DNA of 64,000 nt from Chara braunii (GCA_003427395.1 BFEA01000631.1:576231-640230); one strand, 5' to 3'; positions 1 to 10,880 are shown, counted from the first letter of the stretch. The notes: a model not told the origin generated them from the letters alone. Numbers and translations are program-made.

Positions 1-63
<63 letters not shown>
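1..63. repeat. (GA)n microsatellite
   Basis: Uninterrupted GA dinucleotide run reaching the left edge of the window. A second GA run lies at 43394-43460. No gene is visible around it. Confidence 0.97.
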
Positions 64-65
<2 letters not shown>

Positions 66-194
66 ACAGGGTATCAGCGAGTGTTGCTGTGCACCACGGC
101 GTAGCCGTGGCTGGGTCCACTTGTTTTCCTAAAAGGCATCGCTTGGTGGCTGGACGTAGATCCCGTCAGGAGTACGAGGCCTGGCTGGATGTAG

Positions 195-265
195 GGCCGC
201 CTTTAGTGGTGATGGCTTCTGTCTATTCGTGGGGAGCAGCACGTGCTGGGAACCGGGCCCTGTGA
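195..265 (-). repeat. SINE-like repeat fragment
   Basis: It shares the block GTGGGGAGCANCAC plus a following CTGGGAACCGGGCCC-type block with the copies at 282-438, 2361-2448 and 2566-2716. This copy lacks the T-tract and the hairpin. The minus orientation is chosen because the T-tracts of the other copies would then be 3' poly(A) tails. The family is not recognised. Confidence 0.5.
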
Positions 266-281
266 TCCTTCACAATCACAA

Positions 282-285
282 TTCT

Positions 286-316
<31 letters not shown>

Positions 317-438
317 TAATCTTCGGTGGAGGGTGCCGCTTGAGGTAGTGATAAGAGCATCTACCTCAAGCGGACCCATCCATGAAGGCTCCATCTATTG
401 GTGGGGAGCATCACCTGCTGGAAACTCGGTCCAGCAAT
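282..438 (-). repeat. SINE-like repeat with tail-proximal hairpin, copy 1
   Basis: On the minus strand this reads: head block with GTGATGCTCCCCAC, then a hairpin, then an A-rich tail (plus-strand T-tract 283-317). The hairpin has perfect 13-bp arms at 336-348 and 361-373 and the loop TGATAAGAGCAT (plus strand). The copy at 2566-2716 has the same layout and nearly the same loop but a different stem sequence. SINE identity is inferred from size, tail and dispersed copies. No clear internal pol III boxes were confirmed. Confidence 0.55.
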
Positions 439-878
439 TGATGCAAAGAAATTGGTCCCAGCTCCCCTGGGCCCTGGGTTTTGTGACCTGAGACAATCCG
501 CTACCTCTATTTGAAATTTTGAATGCCACAATGTCACAATGGTAAACTGCCATCTGGAAATCGCCCCCCAATTTCAGCCCAAACCAATGGCATGAGAAAA
601 GAAAGATATACATGACTGTGCTCAGTGGCCTGATGATCATTTTGCTAATGTTCCCAGTATCTTTCTGCGTAGAGTGTGAGGCCTTTGCTTCATTCATGAT
701 TTTTAATGGAACTTGGTTTCTCCATTAAGAAAAATAAAAGAAATTCATGATAATGTTTACTGGAAACCAGCTTGCCTTCATGAAAGTATGCTCACGACAT
801 TATATATTTTTCCGCAAACCTTCTCCCAACTCTCAGCGCATCTTCCAATTTTGTTTGGACCAAACGCAGATCATTTTG

Positions 879-1060
879 CAGATTTAGGGCCTGGCTCCAC
901 TACTCACCACATGCACAAAAGATGAAGAATATGGCAGTGTATCTTTCCATGTTCTAGCGGAAGATTTGTTCTGATTTTGCACATTCCGTGGAGTGACAAA
1001 CCATCACATGCACAAAAGACACAGAAATTTACAGATTTAGGGCCTGGCTCCACTACTCAC
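879..1060 (+). repeat. Local direct duplication (about 153-bp spacing)
   Basis: A 29-nt segment starting CAGATTTAGGGCCTGG occurs at 879-907 and again at 1032-1060. The motif CACATGCACAAAAGA also recurs between them. This fits a degenerate two-unit tandem duplication. No coding potential is seen. Confidence 0.7.
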
Positions 1061-2360
1061 ACTAGGACTTCTTCCACTTCTCTGTGGGCATACTTGTGGT
1101 CAGGTGCACCCTGGTGGGAACGGAAAAGCAGCCTTACAAATCCCGGAAAGTCCTAGTATGAAAATGCCCTTAGATGCAATGTGGTGACGTAGAGCCTCCG
1201 ATACAAAAAGAAAAAAGGAAAAGAGATCCAATGTAGATCCAGGCAGCCCATATCTCCAGCCATCAAACCACAGATTGCCCTCAATCATTTCGTCCTCCTC
1301 CCGAATTCCTTTGGTTTTTTAGTTTCCCATATTTTCTTCCTATTTCGTTCACTCTCGCCATTTTGTTGCAGCAAAAAGATGTGAACTTTGTGCCATATCA
1401 AAACCTACACTGCGACGCCATCTGCTATGATCAGCAGCTTTAGGCAGACTAATCATCACAGCCTTTTCTCTGTACTGGTCACACTTACTGCTTTAGGATT
1501 AGGAGTTCATTTGCTATTCGGTTCTACAACTATGACCATCATTGTCAATGCTACTGTATCCCTGACTTGTGTCTTCCACGCCCAGTGTAAAACTTTTCCT
1601 GTTCCAAGGACCAGGCCCCACCAGGACAGGGCTCACTGGCTTCAAGGCCCGGGTCTCACAAGCTCCACGTGTTCAGGTCCCACCCTACAAAGGGCCGTTT
1701 CCGCACTTCAAGGACCCAACTTGAAGGAGAAAGCCCAAGTCCCACTGGGTCGAAGGTCCAGTTAGGCGCCAGTTCCCGAGTGCCAGTTCTCAAGAGTGAG
1801 TTCCCAAGGGTCAGGTTCCACGGGCTCCAGTGGTCGGTTCGTGAGGGCCAGCTTTGAATCTACTGCATACCAAAAATCTACCCCAGCAGTAAACGTTAGT
1901 AACTTAGTATGGCAGCATGGACTGCAGTAGTGCAGGTCCCGCTATTCACCATAGGGAGGGGTGGCCGGGGGTGCAGAAATAGTAGTCTGAATTTCTCTGA
2001 AATACATATCTCAAAGAATTCTGAAAACAATATATACATGCCAAATGCATCATTCGGAGTACCTTTTTCCTGAGGCGCATTTCAAAATTCATTTTCTAAA
2101 CTTTTTTCTAAAACGGCTACGGGCCCAGTGCCCAAGGCAAAACAAACAGCGGTTAATCGTGTCACACCGGGGCCATTACCCAGCTTCGGCTTCAAAAGGG
2201 GGTGAAGAGCCTCGCACCCTGAACTCAGGTTGAGCTCCACCCTTCCACAATTCATTCTATTGTTCCAAAAGTCCCAAACCACAAAGAGGCAAGTCCCAAA
2301 AAATTCCATTGAAAAGGCCTAACCATAATTCCTCATCTCCCCTGATTACAACCCAGAATC
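1061..2360. other. No gene recognised
   Basis: Only short ORFs of low complexity or random appearance are present. The C/A/G-rich stretch at 1600-1860 repeats short words (TTCCAAGG, CCAGGTTC-like) but shows no clear periodicity. Nothing here can be assigned. Confidence 0.6.
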
Positions 2361-2448
2361 TTTGTTTTTTTTTTCTTTTTTTTTCTTGCAACATAACAGC
2401 TCCTATATATTCATGGGGAGCATCACGTGCCGGGAACCGGGCCCAGCG
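2361..2448 (-). repeat. SINE-like repeat, short copy without hairpin
   Basis: The T-tract at 2361-2386 (A tail on the minus strand) is followed by the family block ATGGGGAGCATCACGTG and CCGGGAACCGGGCCC. The hairpin module seen in copies 1 and 2 is absent, so the family has at least two structural forms. Confidence 0.5.
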
Positions 2449-2565
2449 TCCCATATGAAATTTGTACAAAAGTAAGAGAACAATTTAGAAACCACAAATC
2501 CCTGATCCATACGAACTCTCAGCCCAAAAACCAAAATGCCATAGAGCCATTCAGCAACTCAACCC

Positions 2566-2716
2566 TTTTTTTTTTTTTTTTTCTTTTTTTTTTTCTTTTT
2601 TTAAACTCCCCCACCAGTGTTAGTGGTGCTGATAAGAGCAGACACCACTAGCACCTGGGGAGAGACTCCATTCTATTAGTGGGGAGCATCACCTGCTGGA
2701 AAGCGGGTCCAGCATC
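2566..2716 (-). repeat. SINE-like repeat with tail-proximal hairpin, copy 2
   Basis: Same layout as 282-438: T-tract 2566-2602, hairpin, then GTGGGGAGCATCACCTGC. The hairpin arms are at 2614-2628 and 2643-2658, around the loop CTGATAAGAGCAGA. Stem bases differ from copy 1 but pairing is kept, while the loop core TGATAAGAGCA is identical. Confidence 0.55.
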
Positions 2717-3833
2717 CCTTATACAGACTGAAATTGAAGTACATCAGAGAACCATTTTGAGGTGTTCCTGCCAGCATTGATTACCCTGGGATCCAGGGGA
2801 TTGACTGAGCAGGATATTTGGAGGAAGGGGGAACCTCTTCGCCCTAGAAACTGGCACCAGATGTATCGTTAAACCTGCCTCAACCCAGATATCCTTGATA
2901 CCCAGTCTCTACCAAGCCTCACGGCCCCATCTGCTAGGTTACAGAGTGGCGCAACCCTCCCCAGAACGACCCCCGACCTGCTAGGCTACAGGGTGAAGCG
3001 ACCCGCCCCGGCTCTGGCCACGGTCGTCTGAGTATTAGCCCACCAACAGACCCTGGAGTGCCTTCCACCCTCGGCACTCCCCAGATCTCCCTAACAGGCC
3101 TGTCCCCATACAGCTCGAGTTACAGGGCAGCGTGATGAAACCCCAGCACCAACTAGCATCGTTCTGGCCTCGTCCATTCGCAAGCCTCTCGAACCAAGGG
3201 CATCGACAGGCAACCGACTAGCCGCCAATCTTCTCCATGGCAATGATTCCGATACCTCCAGCTCCACTTGAGCACAGACGATGCATGCCCAAACAGCCAC
3301 AGGCAAAAAATCAAGGGCCTTGTGGTTCCCCACCCGACGGACGAAAAAAGATGGTTCCCCGAGGAGAGAGAGCTAGACAGATGGGAACTTATGCAGATGG
3401 CACACCGGGGAATTGGTTTTGGCATGGCAAAGGCCGGCCAGCCGCTTTCCCGCTGGGAGCCAAACACGTAGTGAGTGATGACTTCAAACAGAAAGGAAAG
3501 TTGGGGGCGAGCCCGGGTCCGGAGGCAAGAAACAACAACAAGAGCCGGACAACAGGCCCAGGACCACAGGGCGACACTGAGCACACGATGAAACTTGGGG
3601 GAGGGGAAAGTGCGGAAGGGGCCAAAGCAGCCACCATGCGCTTCCGCAACTGCCTTCTACTCAAAACTGCGTCATCCCGCCCAAAATTACATCCCGAAAC
3701 CGAAACCCGCAATGGGGCTTGACCCCCAGAAGACTGGGCAACAACCCACACCTCCCTTGCCACATAAGAAGGGGGAAGGGCAGGGGGCGCAGACTGAGCC
3801 CCTAATTAGCCCCAACATCACCCCATCGGAGCG
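2717..3833. other. Possible 5' part of the LINE; unassigned
   Basis: GC-rich sequence with overlapping short ORFs (for example 3237-3722 and 3268-3471). The latter is rich in charged and Trp residues and could be a displaced piece of the LINE first ORF. No domain was recognised. Confidence 0.35.
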
Positions 3834-5372
3834 ATGGCTCAGCAGGGGAGTCCGGGCCAGCCACAGCCCGATCAACCACACAATCAGCAGCCTGCACCCG
3901 AGACAAGCATCGACCACAGCGATCCGCTGGCCCAAAAGGATGGTGATGGAGCTGCCAGCCCACTGACAGAGCCACAAAAACGAATCACACAGTTTGACTT
4001 GGCCCTGCCACAGCCATCACATTCACAACCCGATGGCGGGGTCACAGTGACAGGCGTCAGCATGCAGCTCCATCACACACCGCAGCCCACCCATCTCCAA
4101 CCCATGCGCCCAATGCTGCCCCGGCCACGGACCGAACAGAAGCCCTGGGATCGCAAGGAAACCGAACAGTTCAAAGCACTCTCGCCTCAGGGGGTCTAGG
4201 TCAAAGCCAACCCCTTGCTGAATAAAATAAAAGGAGCTGCTCTGTCACAACTCCAGGACCCTGCCCTCACTCAGCAAGGGGAGGGTCGAGCTGGGGAGAA
4301 CCATGGCCAAGATGACGAGGGGACTGAACCCACAGCCCACGAGCCTGTACATCCCACGACAAGCCAGAGGTGGAGCTCTCGCACAATGCTCCGCATGGCC
4401 AGGATGGGGCAGAAGACTGCGGACCACATCAGGACCAACAGCCCGGGCTGCAGCCAGGACGCCTGGGGCAGCCTGAAGAGCCAGGGCAGATGCATCTTCC
4501 CCAAGAAACAGAGGACTGCGGGTCACAACAGGACCCAACAGTCCAGGCTGCTGGCAGGGGGCCTGGCCCAGCCACAACAGCCACCGGGGCAATTGCAAAG
4601 CCAGCCCCGAGACGACCACCGGATGCAGCAGAACCAGCCCACCCCAAACCAGCGGGACCAAATGCACAGCCCTGACCAACAGAGAGCAGCCCAAACACAG
4701 CAACAACACCACACGTCGGCTGTGTAAGACCAGGAGCAGGACCATGAGAACCAGGCAAGGATACAGCAGCAGTAGGGGCTGGAGCAACAGCTGGAACTGG
4801 AAAGGTGCCAACAGCAGCACCAACAGCAACAACAACATGTGCACATAGAGCAGCTGCAACAATCTCTTCACCACGCTGCACGGTGCCAGCAATATCAGCA
4901 TCAGCAACTGCAACATGAACACCACATGCATACGCAGCAGCTGTAGCAAACGCAATGGCAGGTGCAGCAACAACAACAAGTACAGCAGGGTTATGTCGAA
5001 GAGCAATTATGTCTCCTGCTGCATGCACAGCTCACTCAACACCAAAGACAACACTACCGGTACCAGGACATCATGATACAGCAACAACAAACCCTGCATC
5101 ACATCTACCTTCAGTGGCAACAGCAGTTCTGCCACCAGCAACAGCAGGTCCTCCAGCAACAGCATCAGTATCTCCACGCCAACTGCCAACAAGAGCACGA
5201 AAAACAAAGGTGGTGGCAACTGGAACAACAGCAACGCCATATGGCGCTGTCCCCGCCCCAGCAGAACCAGTGCCTGCTGCTGCCACCCGCAGAAAGAGAT
5301 CAGCACGGCGGTCAGGAGATCCAGGAAATGGACATCTCTGCCCCGGGTCAGGACCGTCCACTCGAGCACTAG
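3834..5372 (+). pseudogene. LINE ORF1-like region, Gln/Pro-rich
   Basis: One frame stays largely open from the ATG at 3834 to 5372, interrupted by stops near 4197, 4725, 4773 and 4946. The N-terminal third is Gln/Pro-rich. The C-terminal third (from about 4730) is dominated by Gln, with His and Leu, encoded by CAG/CAA runs. No RRM, zinc knuckle or esterase domain was recognised. Assignment to ORF1 rests on position upstream of the endonuclease. Large opposite-strand Leu/Cys-rich ORFs over the same bases are antisense shadows of the CAG/CAA tracts. Confidence 0.5.
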
Positions 5373-5388
5373 CCGGACCCCCAAACGG

Positions 5389-5797
5389 ATGTGGAAATGG
5401 AAAATGCCCTCACTTGCCAATAATGAGGACGCCAAACACAAACTGTGCTTCCTCACCGATTGGACACTGCTGAAAATCTTCTCGTTGACTGATGACAGGC
5501 CGACGAACAAACTCACAACCCAGTACTAGGAAGAGGCAAAGGCAGTTCTCATGCACAGCCCACGAATCTCGGCAGTAGTGGAAAAGCATGATGATGCGTC
5601 CACCATTGACTGGATGGAGGTTGGGGCCGCCATAGTTTTTTGTCGTTAATGAGTTTTTGGACAAAATTGATCAATTTGTACAAACCTCCCCGACGCAGCA
5701 GGACTTCCTCCACGAGGGTCTGGCATGGCCCAAACCCCTTGTGCTCGAGTTGTGTAACACACTGTATGGGAATCAAGTTCAATCAACTGAAACATGA
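5389..5797 (+). pseudogene. LINE ORF1-like region, middle part, frameshifted
   Basis: From the ATG at 5389 one frame reads a plausible protein (containing KHKLCFLTDWTLLKIF) with a TAG near 5535. It then shifts frame at the T6 run around 5636-5641 into a frame containing VVNEFLDKIDQFVQTS, which ends at TGA 5795. The join at a homopolymer suggests a one-base indel. Domain not recognised. Confidence 0.45.
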
Positions 5798-6155
5798 CCA
5801 GCTGGGGGCCAGTGCAGAGCTGCAACAGCAGCAACTCCAGCTCACCAGCCGGCCGCACCACCTGTGTCAGCCCCCTGTGCAGCACGCGTTGGAAAACGCT
5901 GATGACCAATGGCCCTGCCCTGCGCAGCACCAGCTAACGATTGCCCACAACGATCTCCACAGCCGGCAGGACAACGACAACACCCCCGCACTCCAGCCCA
6001 AAAGTAGGCTGCGCCGCTCAGACATACTGCAAGACGACGACGATCCCTGCGAGCACCCCCCACAAGAAGACGACCAGGCACTGGCGATTCCCAAGAAACG
6101 GAGGAATCTGGTGAGACTGGTACAGGATGATGACCCCCGATGGCCGTGCCACTAG
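5790..6155 (+). pseudogene. LINE ORF1-like region, acidic/basic linker
   Basis: Open frame rich in Gln, then Asp/Glu, with a basic patch (PKKRRNLVR). This resembles a low-complexity linker with a possible nuclear-localisation-like patch. It is in a different frame from its neighbours, so it is part of the broken ORF and not a separate gene. Function not recognised. Confidence 0.4.
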
Positions 6156-6198
6156 GCCATCGTTGGACCAGTTGGGTGCCCCTGTGGTCCGCGCAGGG

Positions 6199-6727
6199 CT
6201 CACAGATGTGAAAAGGGAACCCCTCCATTACAGCAATTCTGAAAAGGATGAAGTACTAGGTTAAGGAGTCCAATACCGAAGGAGTGATGGGTGCAGTCAT
6301 TCCAAACTCCCTCTCATTCCCTGAAGGGATCATCCCCCTCATCCTGCTGATGGAACCACAACACGGTAAAAACAGGATTGGGTCGGACTTCGAGTGGTTC
6401 ACCCACAGCGACCTCATGAACATCTCCACGACACGATTCAGAACCAAGTTTGCCTGGACCCTCTCCAGAGTCCTGATGTTCATGCAGATCCTTCTGGAAG
6501 ACAAGGTCCTGGAAGAACACCACCAATGGGATGGTCCCCCTTTCGTGCTTCCCATCAAGCACATAGAAAAAAAAATTGACTGGCCATACACGACATTTCT
6601 CATAACAATGGCTACAATAATGAATGGAACCAACCCGCAACAGATCGGAGCTGACACACCAGCCATGCAACCGCCAAGTCCGTGGCCTTCCGACCACAGC
6701 CCTATCTGCACCCCGAAACTCCCCTAG
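6199..6727 (+). pseudogene. LINE ORF1-like region, C-terminal globular part
   Basis: A short segment from 6199 (DVKREPLHYSNSEKD) ends at a stop. A frame open from 6284 to 6727 follows and includes FEWFTHSDLMNISTTRF and KKIDWPYTTFLITMA. The balanced hydrophobic pattern suggests a folded domain, but no family was recognised. It ends about 140 bp before the endonuclease. Confidence 0.45.
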
Positions 6728-6862
6728 GGACTACGCACCCGTGCCCCTTGGCTCTCGTAGGCCCCCCGCAGCGAGACCCTCAGGCAAACCCATCGCGACC
6801 CCCTCAATGGCCACCATCCCCCCAGGTCCCTTCCTGGGCTATGGAGACAGCCGCAATGGGCA

Positions 6863-7440
6863 GTGAGGCTGGCAAAAGCGGATTTGGACATTCGCTCCCT
6901 CAATGTTAATGGTCTCATTCAGGCATCGCCCGCTAAGAAAGAAGCCATGTGGAACTTGTCTAAAATGTCGGAGACGGTTCAGTGGCCGGATGCCATCTGT
7001 GTGCAGGAGACACACTTGCAAGACACACCGCAACACAACTGTTACAGTAAAGGTTGGACAGTCTGACCCTATACTCCGTTTGGTTCACCGACTGTAGAAG
7101 GGGCATCAGCAGGGGTGGCAATTTGGCTGCCACCTTCATCCCGACTTACCCTGATCTCATACGACTATGATACAAACCAAGGGATGTGGGTGTACCTGAA
7201 AGCAGCATTTCACGACAACGAGTTATAGTTGGTTTGTGTCTATGCCCCTAATGACCCGGAAACTAGAGTTCACCTCTGGCTCACACTGCACCAAACCCTG
7301 CCGATTCAAAACTCTCACTCCTTCGCGCAACTCTGAACCATTGTACCACCAAAACTACGCCCCCAACCCGAAATCTACTGGTGCCATCCTATTCGCAATG
7401 GCCCAGATCCCCGGGTTAGCATCTTCCTGTGCTCAATTCC
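6863..7440 (+). pseudogene. LINE ORF2 AP-endonuclease domain, truncated
   Basis: One frame reads the typical start of a LINE endonuclease. LDIRSLNVNGL is the first beta strand with Asn, AICVQETHLQD holds the metal-binding Glu, a GVAIWL strand follows, then LVCVYAPNDPETR with the Tyr-Ala-Pro-Asn motif. Stops at 7064 (TGA) and 7226 (TAG) interrupt it. The later catalytic Asp/His region and the reverse transcriptase are missing. In LINEs this enzyme nicks the target for target-primed reverse transcription; this copy cannot encode it intact. Confidence 0.8.
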
Positions 7441-8019
7441 ATCAAGAATTGAGTGAAGTCTTTGTTTCCCGCTTACTCCATATCCTTTTCCTCGACGCCT
7501 CCGCACACCCTCATTTTCTCTTACCTCCTTCTCTACTCTTTTAACAGCCAATCTGATTTCACAAACGGGCTCGCCAGCCCTCGAAACCCCTATTTAGGAG
7601 CCTGCCCCGCTCGAATCCATGCAGGAATGTGAGAGGGATGCATTATTTTCCCCGCCATTCTCACTTCTTTTCCTATTTCACATTTTGTCTTCATCTTCTC
7701 TAGCTTCAGCTTATCGTTGTCGTCAACCTTCTTCCTCCAACTCTACCGCACGGCCTCAATGTCCCAAATGCTTCAACAGAAGAGGAAACCCGACTGCCAA
7801 CTCCTCAGGCCTTTATGACTTCAGGGCTCGGTCTCATCAGTCGAGCCGAGCCTGTCAAACAACTTGTGCTGGCCATGCCTCCTCTCTACCATCCCAATTT
7901 TAACGGATGCCCCTAAGGACTTCTTATGGTCCCACGCACTGGGGATAGCGGATCCGATCGGCCTATATATTTACAATAATTTTACTTTGGCCATATAATT
8001 GTATTTGGGTCCGACTTGG
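7441..8019. other. No gene recognised
   Basis: Pyrimidine-rich sequence with no supported ORF. A small ORF at 7619-7903 has biased composition and no recognised domain. Confidence 0.55.
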
Positions 8020-8110
8020 ATCTGTTTTTCGACAGTTCACAGTTGTATCAACTGATTCAGGCTCGTTGGTACTAGCTATCACCAGGGGACTAGTACCACC
8101 GCAGTCCCAA
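8020..8110 (-). repeat. tRNA-like SINE remnant 1
   Basis: The minus strand contains a degenerate A-box-like segment (GAATCAGTTGATAC) followed about 35 nt later by GATCCAAGTCGGACC, resembling a decayed tRNA body. It is similar to the neighbouring unit at 8140-8222. Confidence 0.4.
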
Positions 8111-8139
8111 TAATTAAGAAAATATTTAGTTCACCCATC

Positions 8140-8222
8140 AAGTCCTCGGTCACGATTCCAACTTGGGTTTGTATTTCCACAGTTCAGGGGTGTACCAACT
8201 GAGCTAGTCTAGTTTGTGCCAG
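8140..8222 (-). repeat. tRNA-like SINE remnant 2 with good A box
   Basis: The minus strand carries TAGCTCAGTTGGTAC (8192-8206), matching the pol III A-box and D-arm of tRNAs. Downstream is a degenerate B-box-like AGTTGGAATCGTG near 8151-8163. It does not fold into a convincing intact tRNA. It is therefore read as a tRNA-derived SINE head or tRNA pseudogene. Confidence 0.5.
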
Positions 8223-8330
8223 CAACAGGTCCCGGTACCAACACTGGTCTCGAGAGTCAATACTTTTAAATAAAAAGCAATAATAAAGATAAAAATAACC
8301 AAACAAAAACAAATCAGGATCACCGTTGTG

Positions 8331-8395
8331 ATCGGGGGGCCGCCTGACCTCCTATTTGAGCACGCGATCCTGATTTGGGCGCTCTGAGCTACTTG
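8331..8395 (-). repeat. tRNA-like SINE remnant 3
   Basis: The minus strand has AGTAGCTCAGAGCGCC (A-box-like, about 8380-8393) and then a weak B-box-like AGGTCAGGCGGCC. Three tRNA-like units in the same orientation within 400 bp suggest SINE insertions or a compound SINE. Confidence 0.4.
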
Positions 8396-9752
8396 TGTTC
8401 GTCCTCGACGTTGTGCATGTTTTGACCATAGTGCCATCATCGTGGTGGTTGTCGATGCGGCCATCTTCCTCGTAGTGTCTGAAGTCGTTCATCTCGTTTG
8501 TGGCCGATTCTCACGCTCGAGTTTGGTTGGGTCGTTTTGCTTGCTCAGGGCCACTTGAACGTGGCTAAAAGGCTAGCCAGGTACACCAAGAGAATTGAAT
8601 AGGAGATGCGCGAGTTTAAAAACGGCGGTGCATGAAAATATGGCCAGTATAAGCGCGCGGGAGAACAAAAGCGGCCGCACATGAAAGAAAACGAAAGGGA
8701 CAGGTAGGAGAGAGAGAGAGAAGGTCAGAGACACGAGGGAAGGGGACTTACATGGAGCAGACACGAGAGGAAGGGGGACGAGCTCACCATTAAGGTTGTT
8801 CCTCATTTTGGTAGAGTAATTCATCTGTTCTGTGAGGGGTTTCGATAGTTTTGTGGGATCGAGCGACCGCAGGTGTATCCTACTTAAGCTGTGGATAAAT
8901 CGAAGCTGCTGTTACGCTCTCGAACGACAGTTGTTGTTGTTATCTGTCGTTGTTGTGGCATCTCAGCATGACTGCTGATTGACCTTTGGGTGCTCATACA
9001 GTCTTTGGCCCCTTGGCAAGCTACTGCTTAACCTGTAGGTTGGCCAACGAAGAAGAAGGTTGTTATTTCCTGCTGGTTGTTGCTCCTTCCGGCCCTCTTC
9101 CATTTTCCTGGGTTGTGGCACCACCTCCATCACTGTTGCGACTTGCTGACATCGATGAGCATCAACGTTAGTTTCCGCGGTGAGAATCGACTGTTGTGTT
9201 ACCGAGACTGGGGGAAAGATCGCTAAGGTCAGCGCGGCTTGTTGTGCCTGTTGTTGCTCTATCGTTTTGCTGCTCACTTGGGGTTCCCTCTGTTGTCATG
9301 GGCTTATATATCCCATGCTCAAATTGAGCACAGGGGGGGTGTTCTATTCAAACACAGCGTTTTCAAAGCCGCGTGACTGCAGATTCGTCAGAGCGATCTG
9401 CGTGCCGCAAGTTGGATGGCGGCGATACATGCTTGGCATAGCTACTGCGGTCTTCCAAGTCTTTTGAGGGGCACATCTACTTCACTTACACCACAATTTT
9501 GATTATGGCCACAACATTTTAGCCACCATTGTGGGACCCTCATGCGCTACAAGGTTTCAAGGCCCTCTCACGCGAGTCCGAGTGCACCTCCCTTGTGTCT
9601 GAGCGACTTCAACGCCTCTCTCTCTGCCTTTCTCACTCTCAGTCTAGTTTTTTTGGTTGCGAGAGGAAGGTGACGGGCGGGATTGGAAACCCGTAATCCG
9701 CGCCAAGGCCTCAATGAGAGGTTCGCCCCTAGGATTTTTGTATAAGGCTAAG

Positions 9753-10163
9753 CATTGTTTCTAAGCAGAATGATTTTGTTTGAGGCCACACACTAAATAC
9801 AAAATGAGTATACACTAGAAATATTTATTTATATTTGCATGTGAAGAGGCAGTTGAACATTGTTTCTAAACAGAATGGTCTAGCTTAAGCTATACCACTA
9901 AGAAGAGAAGTGAAGTCAAGAGTATAATTGGGCAAGTTTAGCATTGTTTCTAAGCAGATGGTTCAGTCTCGTGCTCAAATCAAAAGACAAGTCAAAAAAT
10001 CATTTAAATTTTGGATATTTAAACAGTTCAGGGCGACTGGGCATTGTTTCTAAGCAGAATGGTCTAGTCGCATGCCCAAACAAGAGAGAAGTAGTTGTGC
10101 AACCTGTTCGTGTATAACCTAAGGCATGCATTGTTTCTAAGTATAATGTTGTAGTGTCATGCC
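9753..10163 (+). repeat. Hairpin-loop array of copy A (five units)
   Basis: The motif CATTGTTTCTAAGCAGAAT recurs at 9753, 9858, 9942, 10042 and 10129 with small variation. In the last two units it lies between complementary arms that differ from unit to unit: CGACT/AGTCG (10034-10038, 10066-10070) and GGCATG/CATGCC (10123-10128, 10158-10163). The last unit occupies the same flanking context as the last unit of the B array (45382-45417), although the loop sequence is unrelated. Confidence 0.75.
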
Positions 10164-10429
10164 ATATGTAAAATGGGTAAAGAGTTAATCATTTAGAGGA
10201 TTAATGATTTATCTTATCTAGAAACAACTTGGGATTTCTTATGAGAGACTTACCTTGGTTGTATGCATTTGTTTGACTACGAGTCTAGCTTTGGGTCTAG
10301 TCTGAACTATCTTATGATAGGTAGTAGCTTTAAGTGTTCGCCATGTGTTGGAGTCACAAAAGTTAGTTCAATTTTTGCACTTTTGAGTTAAGTTTGTTTT
10401 TCTCATCTGGCTTTGTATAAATTTTGGAA

Positions 10430-10880
10430 AGGTATTTTCACTAAGGGAAGTGTTGCCCGAAATTTCTGCAAATCCAAGGAGTTCGTCAAATTTTGACTTT
10501 ATAAAATTCAACTTTTGTCTGAGTTTCATATCTAATTCCTAAAAATCTGCAAAACCTACTTTTATAAGGAGGTGCTGCCCAAATTTTATTGAATCGGGGG
10601 ACGAATTTTGACTTTATGAAGTTCATACCGGATGTCCAAGTTAGTTAGATTTTGTCTTAACATAATTCAAGTTTCGTCTTCAAGTTCATACATGACTTAG
10701 TATAAATCTGGAAAGCATACTTCTCAAAAGGAGATGCTGCCCAAATTTTTATTAAATCGAGGGTTGGCCTAAATTTAGCTATGTCAAGTCAAAGATCATT
10801 TTGAGATTTCATATTCAGTTGAGTATAAATTTTGAACAGACACTTTCGCTAGAGGCGGTGCTATTGAAATTATTCTTAGT
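10430..10880 (+). repeat. GCTGCC hairpin array of copy A (about four units)
   Basis: Units spaced 125-155 bp apart each contain a short hairpin with an AAG/GGA-rich stem, then a GTGCTGCCC-AAATTT-type block and GAGTTAG/GAGTTCG. Matching arrays occur in B (45665-46205), C (52030-52290, minus) and D (59250-59545). Confidence 0.65.

Larger units (their letters stand above)
3834..7440 (+). mobile_element. Decayed non-LTR retrotransposon (LINE), 5' portion
   Basis: A long Gln/Pro-rich first-ORF region is followed directly by an AP-endonuclease-like N-terminus of a second ORF, which is the order expected of a LINE with ORF1 and ORF2. Reverse transcriptase is not found downstream; similarity stops near 7440, so the copy is truncated or disrupted at its 3' end. 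No target-site duplication or poly(A) end was identified. The reading frame is broken by several stops and at least three frame changes. Confidence 0.6.

Noticed and set aside
336-373. Hammerhead or other self-cleaving ribozyme in the loop TGATAAGAGCA
   Set aside because: CTGATAAG resembles the CTGATGA core only partly; the GAAA core and the three-stem layout are absent.
3237-3722. 161-codon ORF as a separate gene
   Set aside because: No recognised domain; an equally plausible overlapping frame exists. Left as unassigned sequence upstream of the LINE.
4245-5028. Long minus-strand Leu-, Ala- or Cys-rich ORFs (up to 253 codons)
   Set aside because: They are antisense shadows of the CAG/CAA-rich tract. 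Composition follows the repeat, and the plus strand reads better in one continuing frame into LINE-like sequence.
8140-8222. Functional tRNA gene
   Set aside because: The A box is good but the T-arm/B box is degraded and no closed acceptor stem was found.
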